This document shows, piece after piece, positions 11,663 to 23,728 of a stretch of DNA of 64,000 nucleotides; the stretch's first letter is position 1, and every line of letters starts with the position of its first letter. Both the position numbers and the translations under genes were made by a program. The DNA lies in contig JAEBUN010000003.1 of NCBI GenBank assembly GCA_023014365.1, positions 744,001 to 808,000 of the forward strand, read 5' to 3'. The DNA is from Lepiota brunneoincarnata. Taxonomy: Eukaryota > Basidiomycota > Agaricomycetes > Agaricales > Agaricaceae. The notes under the pieces are model-generated. The model ran no database searches and was not told the origin of the DNA. It saw only the letters and a program-made list of their open reading frames with translations.

Positions 11663-13673
11663 ATGTCAATACTGGAGCACGTCTTGCAGACCACTGGGGC
11701 TCACCCTTGGATTGTTACTCTATTACCACCCCTTGTCCTGTGCCTTTTAATATATAATGCGTCAAAGGCGAGTGAAGATGGTCGTCTTGCATGCTCTGGT
11801 GAGCTTACGCAGCCGTAAACAGCCAGACTTGCGGCATATCCCTTCCGTCGGATACTCGAATGCGATCCTCTCCTATATTGATGTAATGAAATACCGAGCA
11901 GATGCGAGGGGCTTTGTACGGAAAGGCTATGAACGAGTATGTCTGCTTCCACCTGCTTGGAATTCGTTGATTGTAGCTGACCCTTTGTTTCTTAGTACAA
12001 AAATCAAGCTTTCAAGATCCCGAACGGAAGAAGATGGATCGTCATTCTCAACGGAGCAAAGTACCTGGAAGAACTGAGAAAGGTACCAGAGGACGTATTA
12101 TCTTTGCGAGTGGTCATCCTTGAAGCAAGTTGTCATCCCATTTGATTCTAAGAAAGAAGTGGCTAAAATTGAGAGCTGACAGGGGATGCAGTTTGCAAAT
12201 ATCCTTGGCCACAATTTTGCAGAGAATCATTACCATCTTAATGTAATTCGTCATCAGATGACCAGGAAGATACCCGAGTTCTTTCCGGACCTTCTCGATG
12301 AAGTCAAACTCTCTTTTGAGAAATCTATGCCCTCGGATGATGGTGTGTATTGACTCGGACTCATACACCGGAAAGCTAAAATCATCCTAGTCTGGCGATC
12401 CTATAACCCAAATAAAGCCTTTTCGCGTGTCGTGTGTGAAAGCGTCAATCGCATCTGTATCGGGGCTCCTTATTGTACGTCTCCCTCCTGATGACCAGTA
12501 ACCGAACAAAACGGATGGTGTGCAGGTAGAGACCCCGAGCTGCTCAAAACGAGTGATACTCTTTCCACGCATCTTCATCTTTCAGCTGCAATTATTGCTA
12601 CCCTCCCCGAGTTCCTGCAGCCGTAAGTTTCACGCGAACCCGATGATTGATCCAGACCTAACGCACACTCAGACTCATCCCTCCATTGATACCGGGCTTG
12701 GCAAAGGCTAAGCGCAAATGGACCGACACGCTCCGCCCTATTATCGAAGAGCACAAAAAGATGAAAGAAAGCGGAGAACTCGAACCCGTTCGTCTTTGTC
12801 CTCCTTTCGATTGTTCTAATTATGTTAACTCTGAAAAGATGGACGTACTCAGTTGGCTGATCGACGAAGCACAGGAATCTGAACTGAATAGTGAAAACCT
12901 CGCCTTCCGTATCCTTATGATTAATTTCGGTGCGATGAGCACAACCACCTCGGTGCGCCTAGCACAAAAGTCACCAATCAGTTGATTCATTGACAGTTGA
13001 ACAAGATATCCGTTCATGCTTTATATCATTTGGCTAGCGAGCTACGCTACTTGACACCTCTGAGAAAGGATATCGAGGAAGCTGTCGAGCAAGAAGGTTG
13101 GACAAAGGGTGCTCTGGACAGAATGCACAAATTGGACAGCTTCATCAAGGAGACCATGAGGATGCGTCCAATCAATGTCGGTCAGTGCCCAGCCTTCTAC
13201 ATGTAAAGCAACAAAATATACACGGAGTCCATGCAGGCCTGGTTGGTCACAAAGCCCTCAAAGATCACATGTTCAACGACGGCACAGTGATTCCGAAGAA
13301 TACCATCGTCATGATCCCGGTTGATGCCATCCATTACGACGAATCGATTTACCCCAACGCCCATCAGTTCCAAGGGTTCCGCTTCCTTCATGACGCAAAC
13401 AGCAGTGATGAAGCGGACGCGAGGCAGTCCCTTGCCTCCCTCACTCCGGAATATCTGCCGTTCGGTCATGGTAGTCATGCATGTCCGGGAAGGTTTTTCG
13501 CAGCTTCGACAATGAAACTTATGCTGGCGTATTTCATAACACATTATGATTTCAGACTGGAGAAGGACGCGACGCCAAGCGGGGGGAAACGTCCGGAGGA
13601 CTTTTTCATGGGAGGGTTGAGGATGCCGAATCGGAATGCGCATCTGTTTGTGCGCAAGAGGCAAAAGCAATGA
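11663..13673 (+). CDS. Cytochrome P450, first of a tandem pair
   Basis: N-terminal membrane anchor (HPWIVTLLPPLVLCLLIYNA), then PDLRHIPSVGYSNAILSYID, AFKIPNGRRWIVILNGAKYL, FAENHYHLNVIRHQMTRKIP, the I-helix region INFGAMSTTT, the ExxR-bearing K-helix (FIKETMRMRPINVG) and the haem loop FGHGSHACPGRFFA, whose Cys is the haem ligand. It is a microsomal monooxygenase needing P450 reductase; the substrate cannot be told. It is the close paralogue of the gene at 14923: exon borders match. Two introns here start with GC (11768-11822 and 12125-12182), where the paralogue has GT. The reading frame is intact if those GC-AG introns are spliced. The P450 family number was not assigned. Confidence 0.93.
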
Positions 13674-13925
13674 TTGGTATCTCAATTAATTGATGTTTCG
13701 TGTCGAGTGATGACTGTTTTCAAGTACATCTCCTGGTGGATTCCGAAACGCGGATTTGAAGTGTCTGATTCTGTAAACCACCTTAGTCGGAACAGACGAC
13801 TTGTCGCCTTGCTTGCTATGGTCTTTCTGCTGTGTGAATTTCTGCTAAAGATAAACATCCCATCCGTACGATACAAGAAAGGCTAGCAGACGGTTGTTTG
13901 TACCCGCAAGAACGTACGGCTGACA

Positions 13926-14303
13926 ATGCTCTCGGAGCAGGTTTACGCAACGATAGGTGTCTGTGTTTTGAACGACACTAGCATGATTCTACTTAATCAA
14001 GAGAACAAGATACGTATGAGCCCCCAGGGTTCTGGACCCCAACTGGTGGCAGAGGCCATCGGGCCATTCCTGACGAACAATCAGAAAAGAAAGGACGAGC
14101 TCCTCCTTCCAGAGTTGAAAGTGGAAGTCTTTCTAGGAATTACTATGACTGGCACATTGCCTCGATTCTATAAAATCAAAGTCACCGCCGACTCGGATCA
14201 GTGCGTCCGACACGGAATATATCCACCTACAAAGACGACCGTGCGCCGCCATACACCTCGCAGTGACGCCGCCCACCCGCGAGGAGATGTGGCCACCCGA
14301 TAA
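13926..14303 (+). pseudogene. Orphan fragment of a multicopy basidiomycete hypothetical protein family
   Basis: An open stretch of 125 codons reads YATIGVCVLNDTSMILLNQE, PQLVAEAIGPFLTNNQKRKD and FLGITMTGTLPRFYKIKVTA. From memory, similar wording (recurrent LIAEAIAAF and PGI.M.GT.P.FYKI.VT blocks) occurs in many Agaricomycete hypothetical proteins of unknown function. After KVTADSD the frame becomes arginine/histidine-rich and ends, so this looks like a 5' or internal fragment of such a gene inserted or left between the two P450s. No catalytic motif is visible. Function unknown. Confidence 0.5.
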
Positions 14304-14922
14304 TCGACAACTCATCCTTCGTTGCTATCAAGGTTTCAAAAACTTTGTTCTCGGCCGATAAGGTACGCATTTTGTACCTTGATATTACAATACTTGCAAC
14401 TGGTGGTGTTGACCAGCAATGCCGAGGATCTGGCTTACTCTCAAGATCTGCTTATTGCCAGATGTATATCATTCCAGTCTGTGCAATTGTAATCACCGCT
14501 CTTTCTTGACCCACTATCGTGTGTCCCGAGGTCCGTTAAATCTCGTCCTCGACCCTGTCGATCACTACCATGGCCGGTGTCATCGCCATTCCTCCCATTC
14601 CTTCATTTATCCACTCAGTCATGTCATGATATCTTCCTCTCACTCACTTCTCCGTGCTCTGATTCGCCTGGGTGTGTATTTTCGATATGAGAAACCGCTC
14701 CAGACTGCCCCTTTTGGGCTGGATTCCACAGTGGTCCCCACGCGCCCAGCCTACTATCAGTCGAGAGACCGGGTTTAGGCCGCCCTATTCTCATGCATGT
14801 GATGTCATCACACTCCCATGTTGCGCATATCTGCGAATGGTTCCTAATTCCTGCTTGGTCATCCCTCTCTCCCCCCACTCTGTCCCTCAACCTCAAGTTG
14901 CGCGGAGAACTGGAGGGCCAGA
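14304..14922. other. Intergenic region between orphan fragment and second P450
   Basis: No supported gene, repeat terminus or RNA gene. Pyrimidine-rich tracts near 14860-14900 suit the promoter of the P450 gene starting at 14923. Confidence 0.5.
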
Positions 14923-16962
14923 ATGGCGATTTTCGAATACATCACCGAGACTATTGACACCCATCCTTTGATTACCACTCTGTTCTGTCTTGTCCTGTGC
15001 TTTTACATGTATAATGAATCGAAAAAAGTGAGTGAAACTAGGACCTTTATACGCCCCAGTAGGTCTATAACATTGTGAACAGCCAGACTTGCGGCATATT
15101 CCTCCCATCGGATACTCTAACCCCATCCTCTCGTATATCGACGTGATCAAGTACCGTCTGGATGCCAGGGCCTTCGTGCAGAGAGGTTACAATAAGGCAA
15201 GTCCGCAGCTCTTGCTGGCGTGGTTTAGGGGGCTGATGGTATCCCCGTAACTGAATGTCCTAGTACAAAGACCGAGCTTTCAAGATCCCGAACGGAAGGA
15301 GATGGATTGTCATCCTCAACGGACCCAGATACCTGGAGGAACTGAGAAAGGTACCGGAGGATGTGTTGTCCTCACGAGCCGTCGTCGCGGAAGTGAGCAA
15401 TATTCAAATTCTGAGGAAGGAAGAGCCGTGGTTTAAAACCTGAAAGGCAATGCAATCTGCACATATCCTTGGTCGAAATTTCGCCGAGAACCATTACCAC
15501 ATCAACGTCATTCGTCACCAGATGACCAGGAAGGTACCCGAGTTCTTGCCCGAACTCCTCGACGAGGTCAGGCTCTCTTTCGAGAAATCCATACCACTTG
15601 AAAGCCGTGCGTTTCTTCGAGCACCCTTCGCACGAATCATAATTCATTCTTTGCAATGCCAACTAGAGTGGAAGTCATATAACCCAAACAAAGCCCTCTT
15701 GCGTGTTGTATGCGAGAGCATCAATCGTATCTGTATCGGGGCTCCCTATTGTGCGTCTCCTTCTTCGGGCGCGACGGTCAGTGCTAAAACGACGAATGAT
15801 GCATAGGCAGGGACAGTGAGCTTATCGAAACAAGTCTCACTCTTTCTATGCACCTTCATCTTTCAGCTGCGGTGATCGCGACTCTCCCCGACTTTCTGCA
15901 GCCGTGAGTTCCCACCAAGCCTCAAAACGCCTCCCTATGATACTAAAGGTTCCCCCGCGCATATTCAGATATATGCCCTCGTTAATACCAGGTTTGGCGA
16001 AGGCTAAACGTAGATGGATTGAAATATTCGATCCTATCATTGAAGAACGCAAAAAAATAAGGGAGAAGGGGGAAATGGAACCCGTTCGTCTTTCCTCTCT
16101 TTTTGATTATTGTCGTTGCTAACCAGCTCTGGACAGATGGACGTACTCAGCTGGTTAATGAACGAGGCACAGGGGTCTGAACTGAGTAACGAAAATCTTG
16201 CCTTCCGCATCCTTTTGATCAATTTCGGGGCGATGAGTACGACCACGTTGGTGCGTCTGACCCAGCAAACAAAAACACCAAAGAACTGATTTGCTGTTCA
16301 ACCAAGATATCCGTCCATGTCCTGTATCATTTGGCTAGCGAACTTCGCTACGTGGTGCCTTTGAGACAAGATATCGAGGAAGCAGTTGCGGCAGAAGGTT
16401 GGACTAAGAGCGCTCTAGATAGAATGCAGAAATTAGATTGTCTCATCAAGGAGACCATGAGGCTGCACCCAATCAGTGTCGGTGAGTTTTAAGGCTTGTG
16501 TTGTCAGCTGATCCAGTTTCCTAAAGTTACGCAGGTCTAGTTGGTCACAAAGCGCTCAAGGATTATACGTTCAGCGACGGTACAGTCATTCCGAGGAACA
16601 CCATCTTCATGGCTCCAGCCGACGCCATTCATTACGACGAGACAATTTATTCTGATGCCCACCAGTTCCAGGGATTCCGTTTCCTCGACGAGAAGAGTAG
16701 CGGCACAGCGGGTGCGAGGCAGTCCTTTGTTTCCCTCACTCCAGAGTACATGCCGTTCGGTCACGGAAACCACGCGTGTCCAGGGAGGTTTTTCGCTGCC
16801 TCGACAATGAAACTCATGTTGGCTCATTTCTTGACACATTATGATTTCAAGCTGGAGAAAGACGCGACACCTACCGGAGGAAAACGACCTGATGATTTCT
16901 TCATGGGAGGGTTGCGGATGCCGAATCGGAATGCGCATCTTCTGGTGCGCAAGAGGGGATAG
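14923..16962 (+). CDS. Cytochrome P450, second of a tandem pair
   Basis: Starts MAIFEYITETIDTHPLITTL with an N-terminal membrane anchor (FCLVLCFYMYNES). It then follows the first P450 exon by exon: RAFKIPNGRRWIVILNGPRY, FAENHYHINVIRHQMTRKVP, NKALLRVVCESINRICIGAP, LPDFLQPLIPGLAKAKRRWI, INFGAMSTTT, the K-helix CLIKETMRLHPISVG and the haem loop FGHGNHACPGRFFAASTMKL. The C-terminus is MPNRNAHLLVRKRG, stop 16960-16962. All introns I can place are GT-AG; the first (15028-15082) has the same length and phase as the GC-AG intron of the paralogue. Probable role: oxidation of a terpenoid, sterol-like or xenobiotic substrate at the ER; not resolvable from sequence. Close similarity and adjacency indicate a local tandem duplication. 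Confidence 0.94.
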
Positions 16963-17145
16963 TCTCGACCAAGTAGTTGACAAGTCCGTTCCTGAATAAA
17001 CTGATGAATAAAATCCAAGATACTAGCCCTCGACGCGTGACGTCATAATGTAGATTCGCCTGTCACGCCCGGCGTGTTACTTGGATTGAGCTTCTGCTGC
17101 CACGTGATCCCAGGCATCCTTTCCGGGCGCCGTAGTGGTAGGATC

Positions 17146-18944
17146 ATGGTGCTCCCCAGTATCAGCAAGCTGCAAGAACTTACACGCGTACGTGTATTGG
17201 AATCAGATAAAAAAGGGACGCTGCAGTGAGAATCTACCAGCTTGGCCCCTCCAGCGACTGACTTTGGGCTTACTCTATACTATAGCACCCTTACTCCGAA
17301 GCTTTTGCGAAGGGACCTGGAAAAGAAATTAGAATTGGAGGAAGGGGGTCTTGATGCAGCGGAATACAGAGATGCGGTAAAGGAGGCCATCCAAAGTGCA
17401 ATGGTCAGCTTGTTCTATCTCCCCCCTCTGCCTGGTGAATTGCTCATATGGGTATATCCTAGGCGGAACTACAGTCTGCTAAGGAGGAGGAGGCGGAAAA
17501 GAAACCAAAACCCCAGCCCTCCTCGCCCAGAAGGAAGAAACGAAAGTCTGATACAAGGGCTGAGGATACCTCGAACAAGAAGAGCACTAGACCCGAAAGT
17601 GACGGTGCTAGGATAAAGGTACACTCGTTATGCACGGGCTCGTTAGTCAGGCCACTGAGAAATGCAGAAACGAATGGAAGAGAAGGGCAAGGGGCCTGCG
17701 AAGAAGTCTACATTATTATCAGTAAGTATTCTGGTCGGTGACCCTTTGGAAAACCACCGACCTGGTTTCTCTAGGACAACTCTGCTACTGGAACATTAAA
17801 GGCGGATACCAGTAACAAGGTAAATTGTTCTCGTTCAGATGCCACTGAAGACATCTGAAAGGGATAGCCTGACCGAGATGAAGGCATTAAGCCTGAAAAA
17901 CCACCAAAGCGGAGAAAGGTAGCACAGGCACGCAAGGCGGAGTCGGAGGGCGAGAGCGACCGGGAGCCCTCCCAGAAACCCGCATCCAAGGCCACACATG
18001 TTGAACCAACGAGGGACGATATCCACGGCCCGGAGCCCAACGCAGTCACCTCGCCTACAGTCGGAAAGGATATTCAGGAAGAGGACACTGTGAGAACCAT
18101 CAATGTCTAGGTTTCAAAAGGCACATTAACGAACGTCGGCCTAGGTTAACCACCAGAGTGAATCGGAACTCTCCGTTCTCATGGACGAGCCCCCAAAGCG
18201 AAAGCGAAAGGCAAAAGACGAGAAGGTGTGGTAGAGCATCACTCTGTTCTAATCTAAATTTTGTTGACGACCGTCCACCCGCAGGATGACGACAAACCTG
18301 GAAAAAAGCGCAAGCCGAAGAGTAAATCATCTCCAAACCTCAGTAAAGACGATGAAACGATCAAAAAACTCAAGGTACGCAACATTCGATGGTTAGTTGG
18401 ATGATACTGTGAACCTTTTGTAGTCGTTGGTATTAGCTTGCGGAGTCCGCAAAGTATGGTCGAAAGTCTTCCAGGGACTCGATTCCCCGTCCCAACAGAT
18501 CAAGAAACTCAAAGAAATTCTGCACGAACTTGGGATGACAGGGCGTATGAGCATGGAGCAGGCTAAGGCTATAAAAGCGAAACGGGAGCTGGAACAGGAG
18601 TTACGTAGGTGGTTGCTTCGTCGACCTTGCTCTCAGTTTCTGAACCTCCTGAACCATAGAGGATGTTAAGGACTTCGAAAAGTCTGTTATGAGATCCTCT
18701 CGTCTTGGTCAAAAAAACGAGAAAAATGAAAGAGAGGATAGTGCTCAAGCAGATGACGATGATGATAGTGATGACGATGACAATGATGACGATAATGATC
18801 CCAAATCAGCAAGAAAAAGAGTGCGTAAACATCCCCCCCACTTTTCCTGTTAGACTCAATCCATGTACTCTGGCTCTCGTTCAGATGAGTGCTCGGCAGA
18901 GCATAATGGCATTCTTGGACGACCAGAGCTCAGACGGTGACTGA
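17146..18944 (+). CDS. HIRIP3/CHZ-type histone chaperone-like nuclear protein
   Basis: The predicted N-terminus MVLPSISKLQELTRVRVLES joins over an intron (17226-17285) to TLTPKLLRRDLEKKLELEEG, a DEK-C-like helical module. A long lysine/glutamate-rich disordered middle with several basic nuclear-localisation-like runs follows. The C-terminal conserved block is ACGVRKVWSKVFQGLDSPSQ, then IKKLKEILHELGMTGRMSME and QAKAIKAKRELEQELR, the signature of HIRIP3-type proteins, which bind H2A/H2B and HIRA. It is followed by an acidic Asp/Glu run and the tail MAFLDDQSSDGD. At least nine exons. Known family role: histone chaperone and CK2 substrate in chromatin assembly. Intron borders in the repetitive middle are approximate. 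Confidence 0.8.
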
Positions 18945-19050
18945 ACCTGAAACGACCAGAACTGATACAATCGGGATGTAACCTCTTGGAACTCGTTCAT
19001 ACTTATTCGATGCTTATTTCTACAGAGATAACCATGTATTCTTCCTTACT

Positions 19051-22000
19051 TCACATTGGTGCAATGACTATTGGTGTAGGGCGCAGACTTCGTTGCTCTG
19101 CGTAGTCCGGTATCACATAATCCTGGAACTGCAGTGACGTCGAGAAGATACCGTCCGTAACAAGTTTCAGGCCAGCCAGCTTGGCTCCAGACCCGTCCAA
19201 GGACCAGAGCGAAAGAGCTAGCGTGTTGGTCGAGCGTCTTCTCAAAATGCCTGCGGGCAGAACGTAGAGCGTTTGCGGGCTGCGTCGACGTTGGTCAGCA
19301 AAACAAGATCTAAGGCCGCGATCATAGCCTACCCGATATTATTGATATACTTCCCAATTTGCCACCCGTTCAAATAGATCTGGACGCGGTAATTGGACGA
19401 TATAGCACTCGGAGTTATCGAAAGTCGAACAGGCATGTCAACACCGTCGGGAATATTCTGCCGTCATCGGTTTTAGTGTGATCAACAAGTATAAGTCGAA
19501 ACAGTGTACCAGGTCAAAGGTCGTTCTGTAGAAGTTAACACCAGCACGAGACACCCCATTAGTGATTGGACTTCCAGTAGCCCAAGCTGAATCCGGGAAG
19601 CCTGGCAAGTGCGCTCCGATTCTCTCGACGTATAGTCCCCCCTCGTTCAGGTACCCGCGGAACGTATCTGGCGCCCTTGCTGCACCTCCCTGGTGTTAGG
19701 TAAATCATAGCTATCAAGCACTGGGTTCTATTCCAAGTTGTACCTGGTTCCCTTGCAACTTCCACAGTCGGAAACTCGTGCCTCCCCCTGTAATGGAATA
19801 TCCTCGAATCCCGCGAGGTTCTTTTCCGCCGTTCGCTGGAATCTAGGTCAGGGATATATTTTTGATCCAAGTAATAAACGTACTGCTCGTTTCTACGATT
19901 CTGAGAGATCCTCTTGGTTAGCATCCTTGTCAATCGTGGAGCTATATAGATCCGTACCCCATGTGATCTGATGGAAGAGTAAATAACATGAATGTTCATA
20001 CAAATTCAACAGATCATGCCTTGGAGGATAACAAAGACATTATCTTGGCCAACACGCAGAGAGCCGCGGGGAATGTTCCATGTATTCGTCGTCAGACTCA
20101 CTGTAGGACTTCCTTGGGCAGAACCTAAAAACACCCCGTTGAACCACGCAGAATAGCCTCCCGCAAATCCGAATTGCACAGTCGTAACGATCGCAGTTTC
20201 TTGCCCACTAGCAGTGAAGTGACCTCGGAAGATGAGATTTCCTCCATAGAACCTTGGGGGCCTTGTAAGTAGCCATGGCTCAGGGTGGGAAGTGGCCAAC
20301 ATACCCGTATTGTTGAGAATAGAGAACCTGAGCTCCGGCAAGCGGTGGTAAGTTGGTATACTAAAGAGCGTCAACAATTCAGTCGTTTACAGTTAACTGG
20401 GATCAACTTCACGTTAGTCGTAGTAAGGCCTGCTGTGATGAACCCCGAGTCGTCGAACGCCGGATCAACCTCAGGTAATCTATGCAAGTCAGATGGATCC
20501 GGTGTTTCACGGTACAATTGACTTACGCCCCCATGACCCTCCAGTTCTGCAACGCCGGGAGCGTTGGAGCAGATGGAGCTCCGTTGACGGTCGCAGTCAA
20601 GCTGCCGCGAGATGTTCGGGTAGTACTATGCGTTACTCCATTCCAGGCCAAAGCGGTGACTGTGGCGGGGGCGACAAATTCGATTGTGGTCGTGCCATTC
20701 AGATCACCGAACTTCGAGGCAATTATTAGAGTCACCGCAAATAGTTAGGCTATGGATTCGGGGATCTCACCATGGCCAGAGTAGCTCCAGAAATACTGGC
20801 ATTTCTTAAGACATATGGACCTCCAACAAGGACCGTCGTGTTCGTGCCAACAGAGAAGAAATTGCCAAAGGCCCCACTCTGCGTGATGGTGGGGGCATGC
20901 CAAGTGTTGGCTGTTTGCTTGTCCATGAGCATAACGACGACCTTGTTATTTCCTGAGGTAATAGACACGGTTTGAATGGCGCCCAAAGTGTAATGCAGTG
21001 TCAAAACCCCATTTGCAAAGGTGGAAGACACGTTTGGAGCCGCAGAGACTCCAGGAGCAGTAGAGAATGTGATTGCGGTTTCCCCTACTTGATTACTTGG
21101 CGCGTATAAAAGAAGGTAGTCGGTATTGTCGATCCTGGGACAGGGTTCAGTTAATCGAATTAGCCGTGGGGTCATAACGCGTACGTTGCCCAGGTCATGA
21201 CTCTGTAGTCAATCGGTCGAGTAAGTATGGTCGGACCGGTGAGGGAATCGAGAGGCGCACGTACTCAGCAGTCGAATATAAGAGCCTTGTCCTCGTCTGC
21301 CCGAAAACATAATCTGTTACGATAAATTTACTCTCACGGCCGTTCAGCGTTATGGCTCCGGTTTTTGGGATGAGTAATGTCCCAGCTGAGGTGCGAACAG
21401 TGAGCTGAGTTGTCGTCAAGGCGGTAGACCTTCGGGAACGCGTCAGAGATGATTTCGCGCACGAAACAGTGTCATAAGAGCACTCACGCTGAGGCATCGT
21501 GACGAACAAAGTAAAATCCTGCACCAGTGATAGAGTTGCGTAGCTCGGCTGTATGTATGAGTGACGAGGTCGTGTAATTGGTTCCATTGGCAATCAGGTC
21601 TGCACCAAGTAGGTCGCGAGATACTCTCAGGAATAGACCTTGAAGTCTCATTTCGTTCATCTTTGATGTAGCCACTCTGTTTTCATTGATGCCACCCCCA
21701 TAGTCATACGAAGCGTAGACTGTGGGTTCAAGTGTTTGACCCCAGTTTGTTCCGCCAAAGAGCACTACGTTGTGATTATCAGCACTGAAACATGGTGATC
21801 CAACGGCGGACGTACTGTAGATGTCTGTCAGGCAGGAGTACCGTCAATCTAAAATGGGAACAGCAAGAAATAATCTGACTTAGTATGGTGGCTGTCTGGG
21901 CACTTCTTGAGATCAGCACGGAACAGATCTCGGCCATGGTATGGGCTACTTACTAATTTTCCTTGTAAAAGATATTCTCTGCCCAGTTTTAGATGACTGT

Positions 22001-23400
22001 CACATATTAGGTTAGAAACAACCTACCATAATTCGCATCCGTAAGATCGAGAGCTGTAAACATGCGTCAAGGCTAGTTGCTCTCTCAAGCGCAAACCCGA
22101 TCTTACAGAACTTTTCATAACCTGTCCCACCGCGAGTAGCGACAGCCCCCCACCCAAGCAAAAAACCCCCGCCAAACTATCACATCATGGCACCATGACT
22201 TCTAAGGTAGTGGAATTTGTCACTCACTTCGGCCAAACAAAGTGGGTTGTTCGGTGCAACCGCTTTATGAGCAGAATAATAGATCGACTGGACTTGTGCC
22301 CAACTATTCGACCCCTGAGGGTATGAGTCTCCACTACAGAAACCATGATCAGAACTTGCGAATATGCGACAGAGGGCTGCAATTTACCAATAAATATCCA
22401 CGTGTGTTCCAGGCCTGTCTGGTGAAAAATTGCCCGCCTGACCAGCATGCTGGTCATTGTGTATAATAGCTTTGGAGTCCCTTATTGTCGAATCGTCGAC
22501 TGAGTGATCATGTGGCCTACTTACGGATAACGATACCATTGGCACGGTACAAGTCAATGATGGCTTGCATGTATATGTTGTTATTTGTGCTGGCACTATA
22601 TTCGTTCTCGGCTTGGACAAGTATGACTGTTTACAGATTGCTCAACCGGGTTCGCAATCCTGAATTTGTTACTTGAACGCACTGGGTCCACCATTTGTAA
22701 TTTGATTTCTCGCAATGATCTTCGAGATTGCGGTCATGTAAGGTGTCCAAGCTATATAAACTATGAGTACTCCGAAAATGGTTCCACCACGAGGCACTTG
22801 CCCTGCTGGTAGCCTGGGTTGTTAGTCCTCAGGCTCCCAGCGATATTGCCGACCCAGCCTGGGAATCCACCGCCAGTGGTTTCTGCGTCTAGTTGCAAAA
22901 TACGAGTGATGAGTATTGACGACATGGTTGCCATCTGTAAACTCACTAATGTATGGACCGGGTCTATTGCATTAATCGGAGAATCAGCTCCAGCCTGTGT
23001 GATTAATGTCAAAATCTCGCCTTGCGACCATCCACAGGCCCGCTTTTTTAGCCTCATCGATGAAGCGTTGAATATCCCTATACGTCCCTTGTTGGAAATC
23101 GCCTTGTCCATTGTTGGTCGTAGGTGTCGGATAGTGCACGGCCCAGTTTACATAGAACGATACAGTATTGAAACCGTTAGCCTTGATCTTCTGGAAAATA
23201 TCTGCCCACAAGTCAGGGTTTCCAGGCAGCCTCCAGGGATGAAATTCTGCAGAAAGGATGAAAATCCGTTGTCCGTGGATAAAGAGTGAGTGTGAATCCC
23301 AAGTGACGGCATCAGTCAGGCCAGTTGAGTTTCTTGGCAGAAGGTTCGCAGAGGCGATTGAGAGTGCTAGCAGCGCGACGCTCAACAAGAACGGGAGCAT
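19051..23400 (-). CDS. Secreted beta-galactosidase, glycoside hydrolase family 35
   Basis: Signal peptide [18 protein letters not shown], then the GH35 barrel: [60 protein letters not shown] (assembled over two introns), [30 protein letters not shown] and [20 protein letters not shown]. The Asn-Glu pair after QAE is the expected acid/base site. Downstream are the usual beta-galactosidase domains 2, 3 and the two jelly-roll modules ([20 protein letters not shown] end, then [19 protein letters not shown]). Expected length is near 1000 residues. Many introns; two read as GC-AG (22964-23020 and 22752-22801), and a 17-nt microexon (22947-22963) carries PGPYI. Extracellular role: release of terminal galactose from plant or fungal polysaccharides. 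Divergent from VPS25. Some internal exon borders are approximate. Confidence 0.92.
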
Positions 23401-23728
23401 ATTCGCTTAGGGATGCCCCAGTACTTTGTGTATGGATTCCTTATATGCTCTCCAACCCAGCTTCCAATTGGTAGAATGGTGCCATGGGTACAACATTATG
23501 GAGGAAATTGGGAGCGCGGGCCGCTTGTAGCCGTGGTGGGATAATCTGGCAGCAAGGCGGTGGGATAGAGAAGCGCTACCTGGACCATGAGACAGTATTC
23601 AGGTGACGCGGGAAGAGGGAATAAAGTGGGGAATAGGTCGGAGAAATGGTTGCAACTTGCATGAGATGAGATGGAATGGCGGACTTTGATTTGATTGATG
23701 GTTTTAGATTGGACCTCTTCACCTTCGA
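23401..23728. promoter_or_regulatory. Divergent promoter region between GH35 and VPS25
   Basis: 328 bp separate the two start codons. Nothing else is visible in it. The regulation of a secreted hydrolase and a housekeeping ESCRT gene from one interval probably relies on separate elements (inference). Confidence 0.45.

Noticed and set aside
11663..16962. P450 pair, nitronate monooxygenase and neighbours as a secondary-metabolite cluster
   Set aside because: No terpene synthase, PKS, NRPS, transporter or cluster regulator is visible; a tandem P450 duplication alone does not make a cluster.
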